A stretch of DNA of 64,000 bases from Haematobacter genomosp. 1 (GTDB lineage: Bacteria > Pseudomonadota > Alphaproteobacteria > Rhodobacterales > Rhodobacteraceae), in NCBI RefSeq assembly GCF_002196855.1, contig NZ_NIPW01000003.1, positions 1-64,000 on the forward strand. Reading direction: 5' to 3'. Position numbers and translations under genes: made by a program. Below, one piece after another: positions 8,212 through 16,982 of this stretch (the first letter of the stretch is position 1; each line of letters opens with the position of its first letter). The notes below the pieces were generated by a model, which ran no database searches, was not told the DNA's origin, and saw only the letters and a program-made list of their open reading frames with translations.

Positions 8212-8841
8212 ATGATACGCACCTATGCCGCGCTAGCCGCAGGCTTCATCATCGCTCTTCTCGGAGGGCTGGCCTTCCTTGTCGTCAGTGGCCGGGGGGA
8301 GGAGGATCCCTTTGCCTCCTGCCGCTCCACCAATATTGCGGGGGGCGCCGGGCAGATCGGCGGGCCGTTCAGCCTCGTCGATGGCCAGGGGGAGACGGTG
8401 ACCGAAAAGACGGTGCTGACAAAACCGTCGCTCGTTTATTTCGGCTATACCTTCTGCCCCGATGTCTGCCCCTTCGACATGGTGCGCAATGCCGAGGCTG
8501 TCGATCTGCTGGAGGAGAAGGGCAAGGACGTCACGCCCATCTTCATCACTGTCGATCCCGAGCGCGACACGCCGGAGGTGGTGGGCGAATGGTCGAGCGC
8601 CATGCATCCCCGCGCCATCGGCCTGACCGGCACGCAGGAGCAGATCCACGCAGCCACGCAGGCCTACAAGGTCTATTCCCATGTCCCCGAACATGCCGCG
8701 GGGGATGAGAGCTATCTCGTCGATCACTCCACCTTCACTTATCTGATGCTGCCGGGCTACGGGTTCGTCGATCTCATCCGCCGTGACCAGACGCCGGAAC
8801 AGGTCGCGGAAACGGCAGCCTGTTTCATAGATCACATGTGA
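8212..8841 (+). CDS. senC: SenC/PrrC, Sco-family copper chaperone for cytochrome oxidase
   Basis: 209 residues from the ATG at 8212 (MIRTYAALAAGF); a longer start at 8179 is possible but adds polar residues before the membrane anchor. One N-terminal helix (FIIALLGGLAFLVV) anchors a periplasmic thioredoxin-fold domain. The copper ligands are the CxxxC in YTFCPDVCPF and the His of LVDHSTFTYLM. Sco proteins deliver copper to the CuA or CuB centre of terminal oxidases; in Rhodobacter the senC/prrC product also affects RegB signalling. It sits between regB and regA as expected. Confidence 0.93.
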   Translation: MIRTYAALAAGFIIALLGGLAFLVVSGRGEEDPFASCRSTNIAGGAGQIGGPFSLVDGQGETVTEKTVLTKPSLVYFGYTFCPDVCPFDMVRNAEAVDLLEEKGKDVTPIFITVDPERDTPEVVGEWSSAMHPRAIGLTGTQEQIHAATQAYKVYSHVPEHAAGDESYLVDHSTFTYLMLPGYGFVDLIRRDQTPEQVAETAACFIDHM

Positions 8842-8872
8842 TCACCATATGGAGGGCTGCCGAGAGCGGGAT

Positions 8873-8901
8873 TTGACCCGGTCCGGCGGCGCGCCTAGAG
8901 T
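8873..8901 (+). promoter_or_regulatory. Candidate sigma-70 promoter of regA
   Basis: TTGACC at 8873-8878 and TAGAGT at 8896-8901 are separated by 17 bases, and the regA ATG follows 24 bases downstream. This would let regA be transcribed independently of senC. A perfect 14-bp palindrome GATCACATGTGATC (8830-8843) overlaps the senC stop just upstream. Confidence 0.5.
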
Positions 8902-8925
8902 GCCGCGAATTTCGTGGGATGAGAG

Positions 8926-9477
8926 ATGACCGAAGATACAGACGACCTCGGCCCTGACCGTTCGCTCCTGCTGGTCGATGATGATGAGCCGTTTCTGAAG
9001 CGGCTTGCCCGCGCCATGGAGAAGCGGGGATTTGAGCCGGTTCTGGCCGGGACTGTCGCGGAAGGTCGCACCATCGCGCTTGAACAGGCGCCCGCCTATG
9101 CGGTGATCGACCTGCGGCTGGAGGATGGCAACGGTCTGGAAGTGGTGGAGACCCTGCGCGAACAGCGGGCGGACAGCCGCATCGTCGTGCTGACGGGCTA
9201 TGGCGCAATCGCCACCGCGGTCGCTGCGGTCAAGGCGGGCGCCACGGATTATCTCTCCAAACCCGCAGATGCCAACGACATCACCTCCGCGCTGCTGGCC
9301 CGCGGGGGCGATCTGCCCGCACCGCCGGAAAACCCCATGTCCGCCGACCGGGTGCGCTGGGAGCATATCCAGCGGGTCTATGAGCTGTGCGATCGCAACG
9401 TCAGTGACACAGCCCGCAGGCTCAACATGCATCGCCGCACATTGCAGCGCATTCTGGCCAAGCGCAGCCCCAAATAA
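8926..9477 (+). CDS. regA: RegA/PrrA global redox response regulator
   Basis: 183 residues. The receiver domain has the acidic pocket LLVDDDEPF, phospho-acceptor Asp at about residue 62 in AVIDLRLEDGNGLE, Thr in VVLTGYGAIATAV and Lys in YLSKPAD. After a proline-rich linker (LPAPPENP) the C-terminal helix-turn-helix reads NVSDTARRLNMHRRTLQRIL, the extremely conserved Fis-like RegA DNA-binding helix. RegB is its cognate kinase. A possible promoter lies directly upstream at 8873-8901. Confidence 0.96.
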   Translation: MTEDTDDLGPDRSLLLVDDDEPFLKRLARAMEKRGFEPVLAGTVAEGRTIALEQAPAYAVIDLRLEDGNGLEVVETLREQRADSRIVVLTGYGAIATAVAAVKAGATDYLSKPADANDITSALLARGGDLPAPPENPMSADRVRWEHIQRVYELCDRNVSDTARRLNMHRRTLQRILAKRSPK

Positions 9478-9513
9478 CACTCCCCGCATTTCAAAGACGG
9501 GACGCCCTTTTTT

Positions 9514-9575
9514 GCCGGTCGCAAAACCGGCCGCAAAATTTATTTCCCCCGCCGTTGGATATTCTTCAACGGCGG
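9514..9575. promoter_or_regulatory. Two hairpins between regA and hvrA
   Basis: GCCGGT-CGCAAA-ACCGGC (9514-9531) is a 6-bp stem with a 6-nt loop. CCGCCGTTG-GATATTCTT-CAACGGCGG (9549-9575) is a perfect 9-bp stem with a 9-nt loop. Neither is followed by a strong T run, so they could be weak terminators after regA or operator and leader structures of hvrA. Confidence 0.5.
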
Positions 9576-9614
9576 ATTATCCTAAGCGACATTGTTTTTC
9601 CCCGGAGCCGGATA

Positions 9615-9929
9615 ATGGAAATGGATCTCGAGACGCTATCCCTGAAAGAACTCAAGGATATGCGTCATAAAATCGATAGGGCGATTGCCACTTTCGAAGA
9701 ACGCAAGAAGCGCGACGCTCTGCAGGAACTGGAAGAGGTTGCGAAACGCCACGGTTTCGACATCGCCGATCTTACCGAAACGCTCAGTGCGCGGAAACGT
9801 GGACCAGCGGCGCCGAAATATGCCAATCCGCACGATCCCGACCAGACTTGGACCGGTCGTGGACGTCAGCCCAATTGGGTGAAAGCGGCTTTGGAAGCGG
9901 GCCGAAAGCTCGAAGATCTCGCGATCTGA
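9615..9929 (+). CDS. hvrA: HvrA-like H-NS family DNA-binding protein
   Basis: 104 residues from the ATG at 9615, preceded by CGGAG. The N-terminal half is a predicted coiled coil for oligomerisation (LKELKDMRHKIDRAI...FEERKKRDALQELEEVAKRHG). The C-terminal H-NS core reads KYANPHDPDQTWTGRGRQP, with the AT-hook-like GRGRQP loop followed by NWVKAALEAG. In R. capsulatus, hvrA follows regA, precedes ahcY and modulates photosynthesis and nitrogen-fixation genes under low light; the order here is identical. An in-frame start at 9555 would add residues unrelated to the family. Confidence 0.9.
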   Translation: MEMDLETLSLKELKDMRHKIDRAIATFEERKKRDALQELEEVAKRHGFDIADLTETLSARKRGPAAPKYANPHDPDQTWTGRGRQPNWVKAALEAGRKLEDLAI

Positions 9930-9942
9930 ACGTCTTTTCGCG

Positions 9943-9969
9943 GCGTGCTACCTGCTTTGGGTGGCACGC
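9943..9969. terminator. Stem-loop between convergent hvrA and HD gene
   Basis: GCGTGCTACC and GGTGGCACGC form a 10-bp stem with one G-T pair and a 7-nt loop. It sits between two convergent stop codons, so a shared terminator is likely although T runs are weak. Confidence 0.5.
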
Positions 9970-9974
9970 GCGCC

Positions 9975-10574
9975 TCAGCCTTGGTCCATTTCCGCCAGCA
10001 GGGCGGAATGTCGGGCAAGAAATGCCTCCCGGGCCATGACGGGCGCGCGTGGGATTATTTCATGACCGGCGAATTGCGACTGCGTTCGGCCGAAATACTT
10101 GTTTGCTTCCGCCACGGTGAAGCCCGCGATCTGTGTCGCTTCCAGCCATGCAGACGCACTGTCCGCCAGCTTTATCGCTTTCTTGACAGCCGCCGGGAGA
10201 ACGGCGGGCAGTCCGAAGCGCAGGTGAATGGCAGCGGTCAGCCTTTCATCCAGCTTGCCATAATCAGACCCGATCGCCGCCTTCACCGGAGAGATCATGT
10301 CGCCGATCACGTATTCGGGTGCGTCATGCAGCAGAGCGGCCAGCCGCCAGCGCGAGGATTGGCCAAGTTCGCTTTCGGCAAAGATCGCCTCCACCAGAAG
10401 CGAGTGTTCGGCGACCGAATAGGGGAACTCCCCCCGCGTCTGGCCGTTCCAGCGGGCGACGAAGGCCAGCCCGTGGGCGATATCGGCGATCTCTATGTCC
10501 ATCGGCGTCGGATCCAGCACGTCGAGGCGGCGACCGGACAACATCCTCTGCCATGCGCGGGGCGGCTTCTTCAT
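9975..10574 (-). CDS. HD-domain phosphohydrolase, YfbR/5'-deoxynucleotidase-like
   Basis: 199 residues from the ATG at 10574, which has a good AAGGAG upstream; the longer frame to 10682 runs into the ahcY leader and is not needed. HD-fold metal ligands are visible as FPYSVAEHSLLV, LLHDAPEYVIGDMISPVK and KLADSASAW. These match small nucleotidases that hydrolyse (deoxy)nucleoside monophosphates. It is convergent with hvrA and divergent from ahcY. The exact substrate cannot be read from the sequence. Confidence 0.75.
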   Translation of the reverse strand: MKKPPRAWQRMLSGRRLDVLDPTPMDIEIADIAHGLAFVARWNGQTRGEFPYSVAEHSLLVEAIFAESELGQSSRWRLAALLHDAPEYVIGDMISPVKAAIGSDYGKLDERLTAAIHLRFGLPAVLPAAVKKAIKLADSASAWLEATQIAGFTVAEANKYFGRTQSQFAGHEIIPRAPVMAREAFLARHSALLAEMDQG

Positions 10575-10736
10575 TCTGCGCTCCTTGATCGCGGGTAGCG
10601 GTAGGCCCGGCCCGACCGGTTGGCAAGGGATAGAGCGCAGGTGCCGGAGCGCAAGGGCAAGACCACGGGGGAGGGGTTTCATTGCCGTTCCTGCCCATGG
10701 GTGCTATCGACGGGCAAACGCGACGCAGGAGCTGTC

Positions 10737-12125
10737 ATGAAGGATTATATCGTCAAGGATATCACGCTCGCGGATTTCGGCCGCAAGGAAATGGATATCG
10801 CGGAAACGGAGATGCCGGGTCTGATGGCGCTCCGCGAGGAATACGGTGCCTCCCAACCGCTCAAGGGCGCGCGGATCGCCGGCTCCTTGCACATGACCAT
10901 TCAGACCGCCGTCCTGATCGAAACCCTGACCGCGCTGGGCGCGGAGGTGCGCTGGGCATCGTGCAACATCTTCTCCACGCAGGATCATGCGGCGGCGGCG
11001 ATTGCCGAATCGGGTGTGCCGGTCTTTGCGATCAAGGGCGAGTCGCTGAAGGACTACTGGACCTATACCGACCGGATCTTCCAGTTCCCGGAAGGCGCGA
11101 ACCTGATCCTCGATGACGGCGGGGATGCCACGCTCTACATCCTGCTCGGTGCACGGGTCGAGGCGGGGGAGACCGCGCTGATCGCCAATCCGTCCTCGGA
11201 GGAGGAGGAGGCGCTCTTCGCCCAGATCCGCAAACGGGCAGAGGAGAGCCCCGGCTGGTTCACCCGTCAACGCGACCTGCTCCAGGGCGTGTCGGAGGAG
11301 ACGACGACGGGCGTTCACCGCCTTTACGACCTGCACAAGCAGGGCCTGCTGCCCTTCCCGGCGATCAACGTCAACGACAGCGTTACCAAGTCGAAATTCG
11401 ACAATAAGTATGGCTGCAAGGAATCGCTGGTCGATGGCATCCGCCGCGCGACCGATACGATGATGGCCGGCAAGGTGGCCGTGGTCTGCGGCTATGGCGA
11501 CGTGGGCAAGGGGTCTGCCGCCTCGCTCCGCGGCGCAGGCGCCCGCGTGAAGGTGACGGAGGTCGATCCGATCTGCGCGCTTCAGGCGGCGATGGACGGC
11601 TATGAGGTGACGCTGCTGGAGGATGAGGTCGCGACCGCCGATATCTTCATCACCACGACCGGCAACAAGGACATCATCCGCATCGAGCATATGCGCGCGA
11701 TGAAGGATATGGCCATCGTCGGCAATATCGGTCACTTCGACAATGAAATCCAGGTGGCCGCGCTCCGCAATCACAAGTGGACGAACATCAAGGAGCAGGT
11801 GGACATGATCGAGATGCCTTCGGGCGCGCGGATCATCCTACTGTCGGAAGGGCGTCTGCTGAACCTCGGCAATGCGACCGGGCATCCGAGCTTCGTGATG
11901 TCGGCCTCCTTCACCAACCAGGTTCTGGCGCAGATGGAGCTTTGGCAGAATGGCGAGGCCTACAAGCCCGGCGTGTATATCCTGCCCAAGCATCTGGATG
12001 AGAAGGTCGCCCGGCTGCACCTTGGCCGGATCGGCGTGAAGCTCACGGAGCTGCGGCCCGATCAGGCCGCCTATATCGGGGTGAAGGTCGACGGGCCCTA
12101 CAAGCCCGAGCACTACCGTTACTGA
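10737..12125 (+). CDS. ahcY: S-adenosylhomocysteine hydrolase
   Basis: 462 residues from the ATG at 10737 ([15 protein letters not shown]), with CAGGAG upstream; the in-frame extension to 10620 is not family-like. It reversibly cleaves S-adenosylhomocysteine to adenosine and homocysteine, removing the inhibitor of methyltransferases. Landmarks are [27 protein letters not shown], the NAD-binding [15 protein letters not shown] and the C-terminal [13 protein letters not shown]...PYKPEHYRY. An adjacent ahcY is part of the conserved reg locus in Rhodobacter. Confidence 0.98.
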   Translation: MKDYIVKDITLADFGRKEMDIAETEMPGLMALREEYGASQPLKGARIAGSLHMTIQTAVLIETLTALGAEVRWASCNIFSTQDHAAAAIAESGVPVFAIKGESLKDYWTYTDRIFQFPEGANLILDDGGDATLYILLGARVEAGETALIANPSSEEEEALFAQIRKRAEESPGWFTRQRDLLQGVSEETTTGVHRLYDLHKQGLLPFPAINVNDSVTKSKFDNKYGCKESLVDGIRRATDTMMAGKVAVVCGYGDVGKGSAASLRGAGARVKVTEVDPICALQAAMDGYEVTLLEDEVATADIFITTTGNKDIIRIEHMRAMKDMAIVGNIGHFDNEIQVAALRNHKWTNIKEQVDMIEMPSGARIILLSEGRLLNLGNATGHPSFVMSASFTNQVLAQMELWQNGEAYKPGVYILPKHLDEKVARLHLGRIGVKLTELRPDQAAYIGVKVDGPYKPEHYRY

Positions 12126-12157
12126 GCCAGATTGCGTTATGTGAATGTCCTGCTAAC

Positions 12158-12184
12158 CTCTCCGCATCCCAAATGCGGAGAGGC
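12158..12184 (+). promoter_or_regulatory. Perfect 11-bp hairpin that contains the ribosome-binding site of the next gene
   Basis: CCTCTCCGCAT and ATGCGGAGAGG pair perfectly around the 5-nt loop CCCAA. The 3' arm carries GGAGAGG, the only Shine-Dalgarno candidate for the ATG at 12188, so the stem would hide it. It could also act as a terminator for ahcY, though no T run follows. Confidence 0.6.
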
Positions 12185-12187
12185 CGG

Positions 12188-12529
12188 ATGGGCAAACGCG
12201 ACGAACTGATCGAGAAATATGCGGGGGATCTGCGCACTAAGTGCGGGATGGAACCGGACATGGATCTGCTGACCAAGGTCACCATCGGCTGCGGGCCGAC
12301 GATCTACAGCGCGGACAGCGAAACGGTGGCAGCCTCCGATTCCGCTGAGCTGGAACGGGTGAAGACGAGCTTTCTGATGAAGAAACTCGGTCTGCCTGAC
12401 AGCCCTTCGCTGATGGAAGGTATCCAGAAGGCGGTGGACACGTATGGCAAATCCGAACGCAACAAATATCGGGCGGTTTTCTATTACCTGCTGGTGAAGA
12501 ATTTCGGCAAGGAATCCGTTTACGCCTGA
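12188..12529 (+). CDS. DUF2853 family protein
   Basis: 113 residues from the ATG at 12188, three bases after GGAGAGG. The sequence (MGKRDELIEKYAGDLRTKCG...LLTKVTIGCGPTIYSADSE...KYRAVFYYLLVKNFGKE) matches the small DUF2853 family I recall from alphaproteobacteria. The function is not known to me; no catalytic motif is visible. The 3' end overlaps the convergent DUF72 gene by 10 bases. Its Shine-Dalgarno lies in a hairpin. Confidence 0.75.
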   Translation: MGKRDELIEKYAGDLRTKCGMEPDMDLLTKVTIGCGPTIYSADSETVAASDSAELERVKTSFLMKKLGLPDSPSLMEGIQKAVDTYGKSERNKYRAVFYYLLVKNFGKESVYA

Positions 12530-13317
12530 TCGGGCACTCGTTCGATCAGCGCCATGGCAGCGGCAGGATTGGCGGCCTTGTGGCCGCTGATCACATAAAG
12601 AAACACATCGCGCGGGTTTTTCGGGGCGGCCTTCCTAATGGGGGGCAGGCCGCCATCACCGCCTTTTGCCCAGCTCACCGCCGCTTCGCTCCACCGGGCC
12701 AGATCGCCGGATGAATAGCCGGCCTTCGGGGTCTCGGTGGTTCCCATGATGCGCGCATAGACGAAATCCGCCGTCACATCCGGGAACTGCGGAAATTCGG
12801 AATCCCCAGCGATGACCGCCGCGACCCCATGCCGGTGGAGCAGCTCCGCGCATTCGGGGACAAGAAAACTTTCGTGCCTGAGTTCGACCGCGTGGCGCAG
12901 CGCGCGGCCCTCCACCTCTTTCGGCAGGAGGGCTAGAAAACCCGCGAAATCCTCCGGGTCGAATTTCTTCGTCGCCATGAACTGCCAGTTGATCGGGCCG
13001 AGCTTGTCCTTCAGCTCCGCGATGCCGCTGTCGATGAACCGCTGGATCGACTCGCCCGCCTCCGCCAGCACCTTGCGGTTGGTGGCGAAGCGCGGTGCCT
13101 TGAGGGCAAAGACGAAATCCTCGGGCGTCTCGTCATGCCAGCCGGCAAACGTCTTGGGTGTCTGGCTGCGGTAGTAGGTGCCGTTGACCTCGATGGTGGT
13201 CAGGTGGCGGCTGGCATAGTCCAGTTCGCGCTTATGGGCCAGCCCGTCGGGGTAGAAGCTGCCCCGCCACGGCGCATAGGTCCAGCCGCCGATTCCCACC
13301 CTGATCCTGCCCGCCAT
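12520..13317 (-). CDS. DUF72 (YecE-like) TIM-barrel protein
   Basis: 265 residues from the ATG at 13317 (MAGRIRVGIGGWTYAPWRGS). Family landmarks are VGIGGWTY, TIEVNGTYYRSQTPKTF, FVFALKAPRFATN, RHAVELRHESFLVPE and DVFLYVISGHKAANP. DUF72 proteins adopt a TIM-barrel-like fold; I know no firmly established reaction. It is followed by nothing on its strand and overlaps DUF2853 tail to tail. The EVE gene upstream ends 17 bases before its start, so the two may be co-transcribed. Confidence 0.85.
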   Translation of the reverse strand: MAGRIRVGIGGWTYAPWRGSFYPDGLAHKRELDYASRHLTTIEVNGTYYRSQTPKTFAGWHDETPEDFVFALKAPRFATNRKVLAEAGESIQRFIDSGIAELKDKLGPINWQFMATKKFDPEDFAGFLALLPKEVEGRALRHAVELRHESFLVPECAELLHRHGVAAVIAGDSEFPQFPDVTADFVYARIMGTTETPKAGYSSGDLARWSEAAVSWAKGGDGGLPPIRKAAPKNPRDVFLYVISGHKAANPAAAMALIERVPDQA

Positions 13318-13333
13318 GTCCGCCAGCCTTCCG

Positions 13334-13747
13334 CTACAAGCCACCCATTTCGCAGATAGTCTGCCATTCCGCCTCTGACACCGGCTGCACCGAAAGGCGG
13401 GAATTGTTGACCAGCACCATATCCTTCAGCCGAGGGTCGTTCTTGCAGTCCTCCAGCGTGACGGGGCGCGGCAGGGGGCGCACCGCGCGGATGTGAACGC
13501 AGTCCCATTTCGGATCGTCCGCAGTGGAATCGGGGGCCGATTCGGCGGAAACCTCGACAATGCCGACGATCTCCTTGCCGATGTTGGAGTGGTAGAAGAA
13601 GCCCTTCTCCCCCACCTTCATCGCCCGCATGTGGTTGCGCGCCTGATAGTTGCGCACGCCGCCCCATTCCTCACCGGCCTCTCCCTTGGCGACCTGCTGG
13701 TCCCACGACCAAGTGTCGGGCTCCGACTTGAACAGCCAGAAGGCCAT
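13334..13747 (-). CDS. EVE domain protein
   Basis: 137 residues from the ATG at 13747 (MAFWLFKSEPDTWSWD). The segments GVRNYQARNHMRAMKVGEKGFFYHS and LKDMVLVNNSRLSVQPVSE are the EVE (PUA-like) fold, which binds modified bases in DNA or RNA in related proteins. The start codon overlaps the stop of the upstream YciI gene by one base, so gpsA-yciI-EVE is probably one transcript. The specific ligand is unknown. Confidence 0.88.
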   Translation of the reverse strand: MAFWLFKSEPDTWSWDQQVAKGEAGEEWGGVRNYQARNHMRAMKVGEKGFFYHSNIGKEIVGIVEVSAESAPDSTADDPKWDCVHIRAVRPLPRPVTLEDCKNDPRLKDMVLVNNSRLSVQPVSEAEWQTICEMGGL

Positions 13748-14016
13748 CAGCCGATCACCTTGCGCCATTCGTGGATTTCGACCGCCTCGAACAGCCCGGC
13801 CTTCGCATAGGGATCGTTTGCGGCCCAGGCTTCGGCGGCGGCGAGGTCATCGGCCTCGATCACCACGAGCGAGCCGACGGGGGCGCCGTCCTCGATGAAC
13901 GGCCCGGCGAAGGCCACCCTGCTCTCCCCCAGATAAGCGAGATGGGCGGGGCGGTTCTCCATGCGGAGATCGAGCGCGCCGGGTTTGTCCCGGCAGATCA
14001 CGGCAGCGTACATCAT
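13747..14016 (-). CDS. YciI-like protein
   Basis: 89 residues: [21 protein letters not shown], then RPAHLAYLGESRVAFAGPF, VIEADDLAAAEAWAANDPYA and EIHEWRKVIG. This is the YciI ferredoxin-like fold with the conserved His of the RPAHLAYL region. Its physiological role is unclear. ATGATG gives two adjacent starts (14016 and 14013); the first overlaps the gpsA stop. The stop overlaps the EVE start by one base. Confidence 0.88.
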   Translation of the reverse strand: MMYAAVICRDKPGALDLRMENRPAHLAYLGESRVAFAGPFIEDGAPVGSLVVIEADDLAAAEAWAANDPYAKAGLFEAVEIHEWRKVIG

Positions 14017-14975
14017 TCCTCCTTCAGCGGTCGGTTCAACAGGCGTTCGGCGGCCTCGGTCACGGTGACGCGGCCATCTATCAACGCAACGATCATGGAG
14101 ACGACGGGCATGTCCACCCCTTCCCGCGCGGCCCGGGCGGCCATGGCGCGGGCGGTGGCAATCCCCTCCACCGTCGTGGAGACGTCCCAGTCCGCGCCGG
14201 ACCCCAGCGCGTAACCGTAGCGGAAGTTGCGCGATTGCACCGAGGTGCAGGTCAGGACGAGGTCGCCGAAGCCCGAAAGGCCCGCCAGCGTCTCCGCCCG
14301 CGCGCCCGCGCGCATCGCCAGCCGGGTCATCTCGCCATAGCCGCGGGTCATCAGCGCGGCGCGCGCGCTGTCGCCCAGCCCCGCGCCCATTACCGCGCCC
14401 GCCCCGATGGCGATGACGTTCTTCAGCGCACCGCCCAGCTCGGCACCCGCCACATCCGTCGTGCGGTAGAGCCGCAGCGCAGAGGTGGAGAGCCGCTCCT
14501 GCATCGCCGCTCCCGCCGCCGCATCCGCGCAGGCGAGCGTCAGCGCGGTCGGCAGGCCGCGGGCGATATCGGTGGCGAAGCTCGGCCCCGTCAGCACGGC
14601 GGGAGTGGCGTCCGGGCAGGCCCGCGCGATGAGGCCGGTGGAGCCGAGGCCGCTGGTCAGGTCGATCCCCTTGGCGCAGCCGATCACGCCCCGACCGGCG
14701 AAAAGCGCCCGATGGGCTTCTAGAAAGGCAGCGGTCTGCTGCATGGGGATGGCGAGGAGGAGGAGATCCGCCGTCTCCGGCAGGGTCTCCGTCACCCTGA
14801 TCGCCATGGGCAGCGCCTCGCCGGGAAGGCGTCGGCTGTTGGTTCGTTGGTCGCGCATCTCGCGCGCCTGATCCGCGTCGCGGGTCCAGAGCGCGACTTC
14901 GGTCCTCGCCCGGGCGAGGCTGATCGCCAGCGCCGTGCCAAAGGCGCCCGCCCCCAGTATGGCGATGCCGCTCAT
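14013..14975 (-). CDS. gpsA: NAD(P)H-dependent glycerol-3-phosphate dehydrogenase
   Basis: 320 residues from the ATG at 14975, overlapping the tsaD stop as ATGA. It reduces dihydroxyacetone phosphate to sn-glycerol-3-phosphate for phospholipid synthesis. The N-terminal Rossmann motif is [13 protein letters not shown]; further landmarks are [42 protein letters not shown] (catalytic Lys) and [14 protein letters not shown]. The frame is open much farther upstream through tsaD, but that is only shadow coding. Confidence 0.96.
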   Translation of the reverse strand: MSGIAILGAGAFGTALAISLARARTEVALWTRDADQAREMRDQRTNSRRLPGEALPMAIRVTETLPETADLLLLAIPMQQTAAFLEAHRALFAGRGVIGCAKGIDLTSGLGSTGLIARACPDATPAVLTGPSFATDIARGLPTALTLACADAAAGAAMQERLSTSALRLYRTTDVAGAELGGALKNVIAIGAGAVMGAGLGDSARAALMTRGYGEMTRLAMRAGARAETLAGLSGFGDLVLTCTSVQSRNFRYGYALGSGADWDVSTTVEGIATARAMAARAAREGVDMPVVSMIVALIDGRVTVTEAAERLLNRPLKEE

Positions 14976-16072
14976 GCCTTGGCGCCCTTCTTGCCGGAGC
15001 CGATGAGCGCCGGTCTGCTCCGGTCGAGCGGCCAGCGCGGGCGGGCGGTCAGGTCGGCCGGATCGTCGGGAATGCCCGCCCGGAGCCGCTCGATGGCCGC
15101 CCAGGCGATCATCGCGGCATTGTCGGTGCAGAGTTTCAGCGGCGGCGCGACGAAGGCGAGACCCTCGGCGGTGGCGACCCCCTCGAGCGCCGCCCGGATC
15201 TCTGCGTTGGCGGCCACGCCGCCCGCCACGGCGATGGCCGGGGTTTCGGGGGCAAGCTCCAGATAGGCCGCGATGGCCCGCCGCGCCTTCTGCGCCAGCA
15301 CATCGGCCACCGCGCGCTGGAAACCTGCACAGAGATCTGCCCTGTCCTGACGGCGCAGCCCGCCGTGGGCGGCCACCAGTTGGTCCCGTGTGCGCAGCAC
15401 CGCCGTCTTCAACCCGGAAAAGGACATGTCGCAGCCCGGCCGGTCCAGCAGGGGGCGGGGCAAGGGGAAACGGGCAGCATCGCCGTGCCGCGCCTCTGCC
15501 TCGACAGCGGGGCCGCCGGGCTGGGGCAGGGCGAGCAGCTTCGCCACCTTGTCGAACGCCTCGCCGGGGGCGTCGTCGATGGTACCGCCCAGCCGGTCGA
15601 AGCGATCCGGGCCGTGGACGATCAGGAACTGGCAATGACCGCCGGAGACGAGCAGCAGCAGATAGGGAAAGGCGATGTCCCCGGTCAGCCGCGGGGTGAG
15701 GGCATGGCCCGCCAGATGGTTGATCCCGTGAAGCGGCAGATCCGCCCCCGCCGCCAGCCCGCGTGCGAGCATGACGCCCGCCAGCACCCCGCCGATCAGC
15801 CCGGGACCGGAGGTGACCGCCACCCCGTCCAGATCGGAAAGCGCCAGCCCCGCTGTCCGCAGCGCCTCCGCCACCGAAATGTCGAGCTTTTCGACATGTG
15901 CCCGTGCGGCGATCTCAGGCACCACGCCGCCATAGGCCTCGTGGAGCGCGGTCTGCCCAGCGACGACATTCGCGAGCACCTCCGCCCGGCCCTCCGGCGT
16001 CAGCCGGACAACCGCCGCGGCGGTGTCGTCGCAGCTCGACTCGATGCCGAGAAGGGTGAGAGCCTTGTCCAT
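14972..16072 (-). CDS. tsaD: TsaD, tRNA t6A37 threonylcarbamoyltransferase
   Basis: 366 residues from the ATG at 16072 ([17 protein letters not shown]). TsaD transfers the threonylcarbamoyl group to A37 of tRNA. The iron-binding motif [19 protein letters not shown], the loop [17 protein letters not shown] and [12 protein letters not shown] are typical of the ASKHA-fold family. Partner tsaE is at 4083-4568. It is divergent from hemD, with 60 bp between the two starts to hold both promoters. Confidence 0.97.
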   Translation of the reverse strand: MDKALTLLGIESSCDDTAAAVVRLTPEGRAEVLANVVAGQTALHEAYGGVVPEIAARAHVEKLDISVAEALRTAGLALSDLDGVAVTSGPGLIGGVLAGVMLARGLAAGADLPLHGINHLAGHALTPRLTGDIAFPYLLLLVSGGHCQFLIVHGPDRFDRLGGTIDDAPGEAFDKVAKLLALPQPGGPAVEAEARHGDAARFPLPRPLLDRPGCDMSFSGLKTAVLRTRDQLVAAHGGLRRQDRADLCAGFQRAVADVLAQKARRAIAAYLELAPETPAIAVAGGVAANAEIRAALEGVATAEGLAFVAPPLKLCTDNAAMIAWAAIERLRAGIPDDPADLTARPRWPLDRSRPALIGSGKKGAKA

Positions 16073-16132
16073 GATCCGATCCGAGGGGTCTTCCGCGTTG
16101 CCTGACCACCCCCGCGCAGGTAACACCGCAAC

Positions 16133-16840
16133 ATGCGCGAGACAACCCGACCGCTCCTTTCTGCCGGTGTACCGACGCTCCTGCTCACCCGGCCGGAGGC
16201 GCAGTCCCGCCGTTTCGCCGCCGAAGTGGCAGGACTTTGGCCGGATCTGGCGGTGCTCCTCGCGCCCGCGCAGGCGATCCGGTCCCTGCCCGTCGTCATG
16301 CCCCAAGGGGTGCGGGGCATCGTTCTCACATCGGAGAACGCCGTGGCGGCGCTTCCGCCGGGTTTGGGTCTGCCCGCCTATTGCGTGGGGGAGCGCACGG
16401 CGGCGGCGGCGGCGGCGCATGGTCTCTCGGCCCGGGCTGCGGGCGGCGATGCGGCATCCCTGCTCTCCCTCATTCGGCGGGAGCGTCCGTCCGGCCCGCT
16501 GTTTCACCCGCATGGGCGGCATCTTGCCGCCGATATGGTCGCGGCCCTGAGGGACGAGGTGGAGATCACGGGGGCTGTGGCCTATGAGCAGGTGGCCATC
16601 CCCCCTTCCGCAGAGGCAGTGCGGCTTCTGGAGGCGGAGCAGCCGGTGCTCCTGCCGCTGTTTTCGCCGCGATCTGCGCGGCTTGTGGCGGGCTGGCCGA
16701 TCCGCGCGCCGCTTCTCATCGCCGCGATGAGTGCGAATGTCGCAGCCGCATGGTCCGGTAAAGCGCCGCGCCGCCTGAAAATTGCCCCAACCCCTTCAGC
16801 AGAGGCTATGTTGGAGACAATCGGGGCGCTGAAGGGCTGA
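16133..16840 (+). CDS. hemD: Uroporphyrinogen-III synthase
   Basis: 235 residues. HemD closes and isomerises hydroxymethylbilane to uroporphyrinogen III in heme, siroheme and cobalamin synthesis. The family is poorly conserved, but [17 protein letters not shown] at the N-terminus, [24 protein letters not shown] and [16 protein letters not shown] are in the right order and spacing. Position next to a mitofilin-like and a HemY-like gene is the usual alphaproteobacterial arrangement and strengthens the call. Confidence 0.88.
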   Translation: MRETTRPLLSAGVPTLLLTRPEAQSRRFAAEVAGLWPDLAVLLAPAQAIRSLPVVMPQGVRGIVLTSENAVAALPPGLGLPAYCVGERTAAAAAAHGLSARAAGGDAASLLSLIRRERPSGPLFHPHGRHLAADMVAALRDEVEITGAVAYEQVAIPPSAEAVRLLEAEQPVLLPLFSPRSARLVAGWPIRAPLLIAAMSANVAAAWSGKAPRRLKIAPTPSAEAMLETIGALKG

Positions 16841-16982
16841 AATCGGTTGTTTTCGGGAACCTTGCGTCCTGAGAAGGCATGAGTTGCCGACAGGGCTTCG
16901 CGCTGGCACATCAGGCTGCGGGTTGAGGCCCGGGGATCCGGTCGCTAATCTCCGTTCACGGAACGGCCAACGGGAGAGCTGC

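Noticed and set aside
10600-10736. Possible SAH or SAM riboswitch ahead of ahcY.
   Set aside because: I looked for the conserved SAH-element core and saw no convincing match; the leader is GC-rich without a clear conserved fold.
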